64,000 bases of DNA from Rhodothermales bacterium (GTDB lineage: Bacteria; Bacteroidota; Rhodothermia; Rhodothermales; JANQRZ01): contig JBDUXZ010000020.1 in NCBI GenBank assembly GCA_039944855.1, forward strand, positions 186,001 through 250,000, read 5' to 3'. The position numbers and the translations under genes were made by a program. Under the pieces are notes generated by a model, which saw only the letters and a list, made by a program, of their open reading frames with translations, was not told the origin of the DNA and ran no database searches. Positions 17,754-25,655 of the stretch are shown one piece after another (the stretch's first letter is position 1; each line of letters starts with the position of its first letter).

Positions 17754-18490
17754 CGGCCGGAGCGGGACGCACCGCCGTCGTCCTCGCCGCGGGCTTCGGC
17801 TCGCGGCTGGCGGGGACGAGCGATGCGACAGCACTCAAGCCGCTGACGCCCGTCGCCGGCGTCCCGCTCCTGCTCCGTACGTTCCGCAGCCTCGAAGCCG
17901 CGGGCTGCGACCGGATCGTCGTCGTCGTCGGGCACGGGGCAGACGAGGTGCGGGAGGCCGCCGAGTCCGTGTATGAAGGCGGCGCCGACGTGCGCTTCGT
18001 CGTCAACGAGCGCTACGACCTCGCAAATGGCGTCTCCGTCCTCGCCGCGCGTGACGAGGTGGACGGAGACTTCCTCCTCACGATGGCCGACCACGTCTTC
18101 AGCGACGACGTGATGCGGCTCGCGGGGGCGCACACGCCGCCCGCGCACGGCGCGACCCTCCTCGTGGACTACGACATCGCCGGCGTCTTCGACCTCGACG
18201 ACGCGACGAAGGTGCGCGAACGAGACGGCCACATCATCTCCATCGGCAAGCAGATCACCGACTACAACTGCATCGACACCGGTCTCTTCGTTTGCTCCCC
18301 CGCGCTGATGACCGCACTCGCCGAGGTTTACGCCGAGCGCGGCGACGCCTCGCTCTCCGACGGGATCCAGCGTTTCGCCGCTGCCGGCCGGATGAGCGTA
18401 CTCGACATCGGCGACGGCTTCTGGCAGGATGTGGACACCCCCGAGATGCTCGCCGAGGCAGAACGTCGACTCCGTGCGGTCGAGGGGTAG
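17750..18490 (+). CDS. inositol-1-phosphate cytidylyltransferase-like nucleotidyltransferase
   Basis: A 246-residue nucleotidyltransferase. The signature AVVLAAGFGSRLAG at residues 9-22 is followed by KPLTPVAGVPLLLRTFRSLEAAG, VVVVGHGADEV, NERYDLANGVSVL and LLTMADHVFS, closely resembling the cytidylyltransferase domain that makes CDP-inositol. The coupled inositol-phosphate synthase supports this substrate. It lacks the membrane CDP-alcohol phosphotransferase domain fused to it in di-inositol-phosphate producers. In Rhodothermus marinus CDP-inositol is known to donate the head group of inositol phospholipids, so the same role is likely here, though other sugar-phosphate substrates remain possible. 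Confidence 0.75.
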   Translation: MTAGAGRTAVVLAAGFGSRLAGTSDATALKPLTPVAGVPLLLRTFRSLEAAGCDRIVVVVGHGADEVREAAESVYEGGADVRFVVNERYDLANGVSVLAARDEVDGDFLLTMADHVFSDDVMRLAGAHTPPAHGATLLVDYDIAGVFDLDDATKVRERDGHIISIGKQITDYNCIDTGLFVCSPALMTALAEVYAERGDASLSDGIQRFAAAGRMSVLDIGDGFWQDVDTPEMLAEAERRLRAVEG

Positions 18491-18499
18491 TGTGCTACC

Positions 18500-19576
18500 T
18501 CACTTCACGAGGAAGTAGTCGTAGACAATGCGCCCGCGCTGGTTCGTCGTGCCGCGCCCGCGGAAGACGACAACCTCGCCGCCGATGTACCGCTTGACGA
18601 CGGCTTTCTGGATGCCACCGAGCTCTTCGAGCGCGGAGAACGTCTGCTGGTCGCGCTCGCGGTTGAGGATCGTCTGCCCGCCGCCATCGTAACGAACCGC
18701 GAGTTGGTTCGGCACCGCCACGCCGAGGCTCCGCCGCGTCGAGACGACCTGCAGCGATTCAGGCTTGCGGAGTTGGAAGCGGCCGTTCTTCCGCACGGCG
18801 GCGAACCCGATAACCCGGTCCTGGTAGCGCGACGCCGGCGTGATGAAGTGGCCCACCTCCATGTCGCCGCTGTGCTGCACGAACCGGTACGCGCTGCGCA
18901 CGAGCTTCGTCGGGAAGTCGCTCTGGAACGTGTGGTCCATGTAGGCGGTGCCCGATACCCGTTTCGCCACGCCATCGATCGTCACGGTGCCGGCGACGCG
19001 GGCGTACGGAATGTGGATGAACATCCCGATCCGATCCGAGCCGAGCCGGAATATGCCATCGCCCCACGTCAGTCCAGACGCGATGTCGGAGAAGGTGAGG
19101 TCCACGGCGTACTCGACGCCTTCCTTCCCGGCCTCGAAATGGACGCGGTGGCGCTGCGGGAGTGCGCCTTCGGCGTAGATGTTCGGGTGGACCTGCAGCC
19201 TGCTCGTGCCGGGCGAGAATTTTAGGTCCGCCGCGTCGTACTGCTTCGGGGCGCGGTACGTCCGGCCGTCGAAACCGGAGATCGAAAACTCGGCGCCGGA
19301 GACGGGAGACATGAGGCTCCCGAGGTACGCCTGCGAGAGACTCATCGTCGCCTGCATCCCATCGTTCAAGAGGAAGGTGTACGACCACACTTCGTTGTAA
19401 GCACTGCCCTCGGCGCGGTGCGGACGGAAGTCATCCACCGTCACCGCGCGCACCCCGCCCTCCGGCACCGCGACGCGCTCGTCGACGGGTGTTGGAGCAG
19501 CTAACGGGCTTTGCGGGATCGCAAGCAAGGCAAACAGCAGACAAACCACTACACCCAATGCGTTGTACTTATTCAT
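18500..19576 (-). CDS. secreted lipocalin-like (AttH/CrtC/Svf1-type) protein, function unknown
   Basis: A 358-residue protein with signal peptide MNKYNALGVVVCLLFALLAIP. The mature part looks like two beta-barrel halves. The first contains EVWSYTFLLNDGMQATMSLS. The second contains GTAYMDHTFQSDFPTKLVRS, whose invariant-looking D-H after a glycine turn is reminiscent of AttH/CrtC hydratase-like lipocalins. No catalytic claim can be made. The ATG before the signal peptide is used; in-frame starts exist up to about 60 bases upstream. It lies downstream of the RND exporter gene on the same strand. Confidence 0.5.
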   Translation of the reverse strand: MNKYNALGVVVCLLFALLAIPQSPLAAPTPVDERVAVPEGGVRAVTVDDFRPHRAEGSAYNEVWSYTFLLNDGMQATMSLSQAYLGSLMSPVSGAEFSISGFDGRTYRAPKQYDAADLKFSPGTSRLQVHPNIYAEGALPQRHRVHFEAGKEGVEYAVDLTFSDIASGLTWGDGIFRLGSDRIGMFIHIPYARVAGTVTIDGVAKRVSGTAYMDHTFQSDFPTKLVRSAYRFVQHSGDMEVGHFITPASRYQDRVIGFAAVRKNGRFQLRKPESLQVVSTRRSLGVAVPNQLAVRYDGGGQTILNRERDQQTFSALEELGGIQKAVVKRYIGGEVVVFRGRGTTNQRGRIVYDYFLVK

Positions 19577-19626
19577 TCTACCCATTTTGCTTGACGAGAT
19601 CTTAACAGTCATTAGCTCGGGTCTGT

Positions 19627-19641
19627 GTGATTTCAAATCAC
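19627..19641. promoter_or_regulatory. short dyad (GTGATTT-C-AAATCAC)
   Basis: A 7-bp perfect inverted repeat around one base, in the short gap between the RND gene stop and the lipocalin-like gene. It resembles a CRP/FNR half-site pair (TGTGA and TCACG), but the spacing is one base too long for canonical CRP. It is probably an operator or part of a terminator. Confidence 0.35.
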
Positions 19642-19645
19642 GTTT

Positions 19646-22132
19646 TCAAGGAGTCGTTGCTGGCTCAACCGCCTCACGATCTTCCATCCACTGCAGCAAG
19701 GCCGGGAGGAAGAGGAGCGCGGCGAGGAGCGTCGCGCCGATCCCGATGAGGGCGAGGAGTCCGATCGAGCGGAGGCCGGGGTGGAACGAGAGCAGGAGGC
19801 CGGAGAACCCGATCATCGTCGTGAGCGCTCCCATCGTGACATGCTCGCCGGTGGAGCGGAGGACGTAGCGGAGCGAGCCCGGCCCCTCCTCCCGATAACG
19901 GTGGACGAGGTGCACCCCGCAGTCGTTGCCGATGCCGAGCACGGCCGGGAGCACGACGAGGTTGTAGAACGTGAGGGAGACGCCGGCTAGTACCATCAGC
20001 CCGAGCATCCAGAGGACGCCGACGACGAGCGGCACGAGCGCGAGGAGCGCCCACTTGACGGAGCGGAAGACGAGGAACATGAGCAGCGCGATCAGTGCAA
20101 AGGTGATGCCGACCATCAGCGGCGCCTCGGCGAGCATCAGCCGCAGCATCTCTGCCGCGACGATCGACGTCGACCCGGCGTAGTACGTCTCTCCCTCCAC
20201 CTCCACGACGCCGACCTCGTCGGAGAAGGCCATCGAGAGGCGGGCGTCTTCGGAGAGCGAGCCGCGCGGGTACACGATGACGAAGTTGCCGACCTCGCCC
20301 GACTTCGACGTGAACGTCTGCTTGAGTTCGTCGGGTACGTCGGCGAGGGCAATCGGCGCGGTCGTGCTCGCGGCGCGGCGGACGCGAGCGATCTCGCCGG
20401 TCGTGTCCGCCGCGAGGAACGGGTCGTCCGTGAGTTCGCGGATCTCGGCGATCCAGTCGAGCTTGGCGCGGGCGGCCTCCGGCGTCGTCGGAAACCGCTC
20501 CTGCAGGCTCTCGACGGCGAGGATCAGCGTGTCCTCGCCGGCCCGGCGCCGCAGTTCCACGACGAGCGGCTCCACGTCGGACGCGTCGTCCACGACGATG
20601 TACGCCGGGTTGCGACGGTTGCTCGACGGGTAGACGCCGGAGAGCCGGTCGGCGCGGTCGTAGTAGTCGCGGTACTCGGGCTCCAAACTGCTGAAGTTGT
20701 ACTCGAACCGCTCCTGCGGCAGCGCGAAGAGCGACAGCACGACGGCGACGAGGCTCGCGGCGAGGATCGTCCGCGCGGCCGGGAACGGCCGCGGATCGGC
20801 CGCCACGACGGGCTCGTCGTCGTGCGCTTCGAGGCGGAGCAGCCCGAACCGCTCGCTGAGGATGAGGAGCGCCGGGAGGACGAGCAGCATCGCGAAGAGG
20901 GCGAACACGATCCCGAGGCCGCCGATGAACCCGAACTCGCTGAAGCCACGGAAGTCAGCGATCGTGAGCGCGAAGAGGGCGATCGCCGTCGTCGCGGCGC
21001 TGACGGCGACGGCCTGCCCGGTCGAGACGAACGTCATTTCGGCGGCGTCGGCGGGGCTCAGCCCGTGCCCGCGCTCTTCCGTATAGCGCGCGTAGAAGTG
21101 GATGCCGTAGTCGATTCCGAGCCCGAAGAGGACGAGCGCGAGTGTCGACGTCATCAGGTTCAGCGCGCCGAACACGGCGCCCGCGATCCCGAACGTCCAC
21201 GCCAGACTCATCAGGAGGGGGATGCCGATGAGCCCCGCCGTCACCGGCAGCCGGGCGAGTTCGCTGAGTACGACGCGCCGCGTCCGTCCGCGAACCTGGA
21301 GCGCTTTGTACAGGAAGTAGAGCACGACGAAGAGCAGCACGGCGGCGGCACCGAGCCCGAAGCTGCTCTGCACGTCGTTCGTGATCGCCTCGATTTCGAT
21401 CTGCTGCCGGAGGAGGCGGCCGGCCGTCGTGACCTCCATCTGCGGATCGAACTGCGCGGGCTGCACCGCTGCCACGAGCGAGTCGAGCTGCCGGTACGTG
21501 TCGCGAATGAAGCCGATGTTGGTCTGCGCGCCGCTCGGATAGAACCGGAGGGCGAGCACGGTCGAGTCGGGCGAGACGGCATACTCGCGCGGCTGCAGGT
21601 CGCGGAGGCCTTCCAACCCTCCCGCGTCCGACTCCTCTTCGTCGAGCCCGAGGTCGTCGTCGAGGTCGACGAAGAACGGATTGGCTTCGAGCCGCGCCTC
21701 CTCGGCCGTGTCTTCGAGGAAATACTGGAGCTGGTCCAATTCCTCGTCGGAGGCGAAATAGAGCGCGTTCTGCGCGAGGAATGTCGTGTCCTTCCGAAAG
21801 TCGACGCGGGTGAAGACGGGCTCGCCGCGCCACTGAAGGGCAAGGGCCTGCGGGATTAGCGCCTCGGCGAAGCGCTTGTTCGCCGCGAACGACGGGCTTT
21901 CGATGGCGACGTCGACGGGCGTTTCCGAGCCGACGGTGGCGCGGAGCCGCTCGAGCGCCTGCACGCTCACGTAGTCGTCGGGCAGCAGGTTCGCGAGGTC
22001 CGTGTCGATCTTCAGCCGCGTCGCGGACACGAGCCCGAGCGCGGCGAGCACGAGCGCGACGGCGACGACGGCGAACGGGCTCCGCACGATCGCGTGGATG
22101 AGGGGGCGGAGGGACTCGAAAAGACGTTCCAC
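19646..22132 (-). CDS. RND-superfamily exporter, MMPL/HpnN-like
   Basis: An 828-residue polytopic transporter with the two-fold RND layout: an N-terminal helix, a large extracytoplasmic loop (about residues 35-240), a block of about five helices including LFGLGIDYGIHFYARYTEERG, a second loop, and a second block with GIGNDCGVHLVHRYREEG. Those GxxxD-x-G-x-H segments are the conserved family D motifs. Such proteins export lipids or hydrophobic compounds (mycolate precursors, hopanoids). The start is a GTG. It lies upstream of the lipocalin-like secreted protein, which could bind an exported lipid. Confidence 0.88.
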   Translation of the reverse strand: MERLFESLRPLIHAIVRSPFAVVAVALVLAALGLVSATRLKIDTDLANLLPDDYVSVQALERLRATVGSETPVDVAIESPSFAANKRFAEALIPQALALQWRGEPVFTRVDFRKDTTFLAQNALYFASDEELDQLQYFLEDTAEEARLEANPFFVDLDDDLGLDEEESDAGGLEGLRDLQPREYAVSPDSTVLALRFYPSGAQTNIGFIRDTYRQLDSLVAAVQPAQFDPQMEVTTAGRLLRQQIEIEAITNDVQSSFGLGAAAVLLFVVLYFLYKALQVRGRTRRVVLSELARLPVTAGLIGIPLLMSLAWTFGIAGAVFGALNLMTSTLALVLFGLGIDYGIHFYARYTEERGHGLSPADAAEMTFVSTGQAVAVSAATTAIALFALTIADFRGFSEFGFIGGLGIVFALFAMLLVLPALLILSERFGLLRLEAHDDEPVVAADPRPFPAARTILAASLVAVVLSLFALPQERFEYNFSSLEPEYRDYYDRADRLSGVYPSSNRRNPAYIVVDDASDVEPLVVELRRRAGEDTLILAVESLQERFPTTPEAARAKLDWIAEIRELTDDPFLAADTTGEIARVRRAASTTAPIALADVPDELKQTFTSKSGEVGNFVIVYPRGSLSEDARLSMAFSDEVGVVEVEGETYYAGSTSIVAAEMLRLMLAEAPLMVGITFALIALLMFLVFRSVKWALLALVPLVVGVLWMLGLMVLAGVSLTFYNLVVLPAVLGIGNDCGVHLVHRYREEGPGSLRYVLRSTGEHVTMGALTTMIGFSGLLLSFHPGLRSIGLLALIGIGATLLAALLFLPALLQWMEDREAVEPATTP

Positions 22133-22160
22133 GAAGGCAGGGGCGGGATCGGGGGTGAGG

Positions 22161-22168
22161 GAAGCGTA
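22161..22168 (-). promoter_or_regulatory. candidate promoter element (TACGCTTC) of the RND exporter gene
   Basis: TACGCTTC on the minus strand, about 30 bases before the GTG start. The identical octamer precedes recF at almost the same distance. Confidence 0.35.
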
Positions 22169-22340
22169 ACGTAGCCGACGCCGAGGCGCGCGAGGTCACA
22201 TGAAACGATAGCGAACGCGAGGGTAACGGGGCACATCCGGCGCGGATTCCCCGCACGGCGCCTGCCCGCCGCGCTCCGTGAACCGGCCGCGCGGCGAAGG
22301 GTACACGGCTCCCAACGCCCTTCGCCCCCTCCGAGTCCCG

Positions 22341-22766
22341 ATGTCCACACCCGAATCCGACCCCGCCGGCCCGATCGTGCTGTTCGACGGCGTGTGCAAT
22401 CTCTGCGACGCAGCCGTCACCTTCATCATCGACCGCGACGCCGACGCCGTCTTCCGGTTCGCCTCGCTCCAATCGGAGGTCGGGCAGCGGCTGACGCAGC
22501 GATTCGGCATCGAAAACGAGGACACCGTCGTGCTCGTCGAAGACGGCCGGTGCTACGTCCGCTCGACGGCGGCGCTGCGCATCGCCCGGCGGCTCGACGG
22601 GGCGTGGCCGCTCCTCGCGGCCCTGCTCGCCATGCCGAGGCCGCTGCGGGACGCGGCGTACCGATTCATCGCGCGCCACCGCTACCGCTGGTTCGGCACC
22701 CACGACGCCTGTCGCGTCCCGACCCCCGCATTGCGCTCCCGATTCCTCGAGTACGATCTACCATGA
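22341..22766 (+). CDS. DCC-family thiol-disulfide oxidoreductase-like protein (DUF393)
   Basis: A 141-residue protein whose IVLFDGVCNLCDAAVTFIIDRD segment carries the DxxCxxC motif that names the DCC family. The DADAVFRFASLQSEVGQRL that follows and the VLVEDGRCYVRSTAALRIARRL segment are typical. It has a thioredoxin-like fold; the redox partner is unknown. The stop overlaps the ATG of the following membrane protein gene by four bases, so the two are coupled. Confidence 0.85.
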   Translation: MSTPESDPAGPIVLFDGVCNLCDAAVTFIIDRDADAVFRFASLQSEVGQRLTQRFGIENEDTVVLVEDGRCYVRSTAALRIARRLDGAWPLLAALLAMPRPLRDAAYRFIARHRYRWFGTHDACRVPTPALRSRFLEYDLP

Positions 22767-23587
22767 CGCACCGCTCGGACCGTGTTGTTCTGCTGCGCGA
22801 CGCGCCGAAGGAAGGCGTGTGGGAGGGAGACGTCGGAACCGTCGTCCGGCGCACCGACGAGCGTATCGACGTCGAGTTCATCGACCGGGAGGGCGAAGCT
22901 GTGATCCTGTCTCTCGGACTGGAGGACGTGCAAACCGTCGCCGGCGCCCGGCTCAGTAAAATGATAGGGATAGGGATCGCTCTCGGGCTGTTGGTTCTGT
23001 GGCTCTCATTGCCCCTCCTATTCCCTGGAGACACGTTCTACCGGATTTTGTACACGTCACTCATAGCAGTCGTTGTCGTGATGCTGGCCGTCCTGTTGGT
23101 CTGGCAACCCATCCGAGCACTGCGTCGACGTCGCTTGCTACGCGACGGCCAAGAGCAGATCGACCCCTCGCTCCGCGCTTACGTCACGTCCGACCTCTCG
23201 TGGGAGAACGCCGCTATGGCTCCCGCCCCTGTCTCCGACGCGCTTTCGTCCTTCCGATTCCTCGTCGATGACGAGGGGTTCGATCCTGCTCTGATCGAAC
23301 CAGACGCACAATCACTCCATTTCCGACGGCGCGAGATCGCCGTCAACGTAGGGGCCTTGCTGGGGCCGGAAGGCATAGAGGCGGGCATCCAGATCGTGCT
23401 CTTCCACTCGCCGCACTCGTACCGGCCTGTCGCGGCGAGAGTGTTCGGAAGTCTGAGCGACGAGTTGGGGGACGGGTTCCGCGGTGCCGCCTTCTTCCTC
23501 CGAATGAATCTCGACCGGCTCATCGGGGAGCTCCACGAGGAAGCCGCTTCAGCGCAGCCGGAGTATCTTTCTAAACGCGAACGCTGA
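22763..23587 (+). CDS. DUF4926-domain membrane protein with an uncharacterised C-terminal domain
   Basis: A 274-residue protein with three parts. Residues 1-60 (RVVLLRDAPKEGVWEGDVGTV and VEFIDREGEAV) look like DUF4926, a small SH3-like fold usually found as a stand-alone protein. Residues about 72-120 form two transmembrane helices. The cytoplasmic C-terminal 150 residues (FRFLVDDEGFDPALIEPDAQ, NVGALLGPEGIEAGIQIVLF) match no family I recognise. It is translationally coupled to the upstream DCC-family protein, which suggests a joint role. Confidence 0.6.
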   Translation: MTHRSDRVVLLRDAPKEGVWEGDVGTVVRRTDERIDVEFIDREGEAVILSLGLEDVQTVAGARLSKMIGIGIALGLLVLWLSLPLLFPGDTFYRILYTSLIAVVVVMLAVLLVWQPIRALRRRRLLRDGQEQIDPSLRAYVTSDLSWENAAMAPAPVSDALSSFRFLVDDEGFDPALIEPDAQSLHFRRREIAVNVGALLGPEGIEAGIQIVLFHSPHSYRPVAARVFGSLSDELGDGFRGAAFFLRMNLDRLIGELHEEAASAQPEYLSKRER

Positions 23588-23608
23588 CCCCTTCCTCCGA
23601 GCTTATCC

Positions 23609-24034
23609 ATGCCCAAGCACACCTACGACTCCATCCAAGTCGGCGACACGTTCGAGTGGAGCCGCACCGTCAGCGCCGACGACGTGCGCGCCTTCGCCGA
23701 CGTTTCCGGCGACGACAACCCCCTCCACCTCGACCCCGAATACGCCGCCACGACGCCGTTCGGGCAGCCCATCGTCCACGGCGCGTTCCTGCTCGGGATC
23801 GTATCGAAAGTGCTCGGCCGGGACTATCCGGGCCCCGGCAGCGTCGCCGTCGCGCTCTCTGCGAAGTTCCTACGCCCCATCCCCGTCGGCTCCGAGATCA
23901 AGCTGGAAGTGAAGGTTGCCGAGAAGATCGAGCGGTACGGGCACGTCCGCGCGAAGGTGTACGTCTACAACGAAGCGGGGAAGATGGCGCTCGGCGGCGA
24001 GGCCGTGATCATCCCGCCGAAGGGCGAGGGCTAA
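23609..24034 (+). CDS. MaoC-like (R)-specific enoyl-CoA hydratase
   Basis: A 141-residue hot-dog fold protein. ADVSGDDNPLHLDPEYA contains the D-x4-H active-site pattern of (R)-specific hydratases (Asp and His), followed by TPFGQPIVHGAFLLG, the MaoC hydratase signature. It would hydrate trans-2-enoyl-CoA to (R)-3-hydroxyacyl-CoA, either in fatty-acid turnover or as a PhaJ-type supplier for polyhydroxyalkanoate. No other genes of such a pathway are nearby. TATCTTTC at 23564, about 40 bases upstream, may be its promoter element. Confidence 0.88.
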   Translation: MPKHTYDSIQVGDTFEWSRTVSADDVRAFADVSGDDNPLHLDPEYAATTPFGQPIVHGAFLLGIVSKVLGRDYPGPGSVAVALSAKFLRPIPVGSEIKLEVKVAEKIERYGHVRAKVYVYNEAGKMALGGEAVIIPPKGEG

Positions 24035-24047
24035 ACCGAAGAACGGA

Positions 24048-24090
24048 AGAGCCGAGGAGACGAAGCGGTGCTTTCCTCGTCTCCTCGGCT
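24048..24090. terminator. hairpin between convergent genes
   Basis: A 15-bp perfect stem (GAGCCGAGGAGACGA with its complement) around a 13-base loop, lying between the MaoC-like gene and the oppositely oriented M48 gene. No U-tract follows on either strand, so termination is inferred from the convergent position. The purine-rich arm resembles a sequence after the phosphoribosyltransferase gene near 51.2 kb. Confidence 0.55.
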
Positions 24091-24107
24091 CATAGCCTCC
24101 CCGTCTC

Positions 24108-25607
24108 CTAATTCCGCGGCAGCTTCAACGCCGTGCCCGCCGGAATCGTCTCGTTGAGTTGGACGTTGTTCATAATCGCGAGCGTGTTCTCGTCGAGCCC
24201 GATGGGCGAGGGACGGCCGCGCAGGAATGACTGGAACGACCCCGCCCGATCTACCTGCACCACGTCGAGCCGGACGGGCTGGCGGTTGAGGTACTCCCGA
24301 TTCGTGAGGCGCTCGAAGCTGCGGAATGTCGAGAGGAACTCGTCGCGGTACTGGCTGAAGGTGTTCGCGCCGGTGAGGCCCATGAAGCGATAGACGGTGC
24401 CGCCATACTCGATGAAGTAGGCCGCGATCGCGAGTTCGCCCTGCTGCGTGTTGGCCGTTCCGCTGATGGCGTAGGCCTGGTTGCCGTTCACCGTCGTCGC
24501 CTCCTGGCTCGACAGGTTAAAGCCTTGCTGGCCGGCGAAGGCGCGCGCCGCGGCCTGCGGCGAGTCCTCCGGCGCGAACGTGAACTCCATCACCGCCCGT
24601 CCGTTCGGCTCGGCGATCTGCACCGCCGCCGCGCCGTTCAGGACCTGCCAGCCGTTCGGGTAGTCGAACGAGAAGGCGAGGTCGGGGTGGTAGAACATCC
24701 CGTTCTCGGTGAAGCCCTGCCGTGGATTGCTGCCGAGCACGATGCCCTCGATCTGCTGGAGGTAGGGCTGGGCGTTGACTTCGGTGCCCTGCGGATCGTA
24801 CTGCGCGGCGAGTTGGGGGATCGTCTGCTCGCGCTCGCCGGGATCGGGATGGGTGGAGAGGAAGGACGGGAGGCTGCCGCCGCTCTGCTCGCCGAGCCGG
24901 CTTAGCGAGCGGAAAAACTTGGCTCCTTCGGCGGCGTCGTACCCGGCGAACTCGGAATAGGCGACGCCCGCACGGTCGGCCTCGCGCTCGGCGTCGCGGC
25001 TGTAGCTGAGCGTGAGGAGCTGGAGCCCGGTGCCGCCGTAGTTGAGGATGCCCTCAGCCACGTTCCCGCCGCCGACGACCCCGCCGAGCACGGCGGCCCC
25101 GAGGAGCCCGAGCTGGCCGAGCTGGGCATTCGCCGCACGCTGCGACGAGTGCCGGGCGAGCACGTGCCCCGCCTCGTGCCCGAGCACGACAGCGAGTTGG
25201 GCCTCGTTTTCGAGAAACGCCAGCAGCCCGCGCGTGACGTAGGTGTAGCCGCCCGGGAGGGCGAACGCATTCACCACGTCACTGTCGAGCACCTGGAAAT
25301 AAAACGGGGTGTTGCGGATCTCGGCGGGCGTGCTCGCCTCGCCGTAGGCGCTCGTCCGCAGCACGGCCTGCCCGATGCGGTCGACGTAGGCCGCGAGCTG
25401 CGGGTCGTCGTAGAGCCCGTACTGCGCGATGATCTGCTGGTTAGCGTCGGTGCCGAGCTGCACCTCTTCCTGCCAGCTGTACGCCCCGCGCGTCGTCTCG
25501 CCGGTGACGAGGTTCGTGGTCTGCGTGCCGCAGCCGGAGAGGGAGAAGCCGAGCGGGCTCAGCAGGAACAGCGCGAGGAGGGAGAAAACGCGGTAATGTG
25601 GGAGCAT
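24108..25607 (-). CDS. M48-family zinc metalloprotease lipoprotein
   Basis: A 499-residue lipoprotein: signal peptide with lipobox LSGC near residues 23-26. The catalytic HEAGH is at about residues 141-145, and the downstream glutamate is in the READRAG segment (SRDAEREADRAG), as in BepA/LoiP-type periplasmic proteases that police outer-membrane assembly. After the protease domain come a DUF-like beta region (YPNGWQVLNGAAAVQIAEPNG) and a C-terminal segment ending IPAGTALKLPRN, similar to the end of a LysM-like repeat. It is followed by no partner gene; recF lies upstream, 48 bases away, on the same strand. Confidence 0.9.
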   Translation of the reverse strand: MLPHYRVFSLLALFLLSPLGFSLSGCGTQTTNLVTGETTRGAYSWQEEVQLGTDANQQIIAQYGLYDDPQLAAYVDRIGQAVLRTSAYGEASTPAEIRNTPFYFQVLDSDVVNAFALPGGYTYVTRGLLAFLENEAQLAVVLGHEAGHVLARHSSQRAANAQLGQLGLLGAAVLGGVVGGGNVAEGILNYGGTGLQLLTLSYSRDAEREADRAGVAYSEFAGYDAAEGAKFFRSLSRLGEQSGGSLPSFLSTHPDPGEREQTIPQLAAQYDPQGTEVNAQPYLQQIEGIVLGSNPRQGFTENGMFYHPDLAFSFDYPNGWQVLNGAAAVQIAEPNGRAVMEFTFAPEDSPQAAARAFAGQQGFNLSSQEATTVNGNQAYAISGTANTQQGELAIAAYFIEYGGTVYRFMGLTGANTFSQYRDEFLSTFRSFERLTNREYLNRQPVRLDVVQVDRAGSFQSFLRGRPSPIGLDENTLAIMNNVQLNETIPAGTALKLPRN

Positions 25608-25655
25608 GGTCGTCGTAAGAGATGGGATCGGAGAAGGGAGGGCGAGGCGGGCTCG

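Noticed and set aside
19626-19642. Canonical CRP site TGTGA-N6-TCACA
   Set aside because: The spacing between half-sites is seven bases and the last base does not match; listed only as an unassigned dyad.
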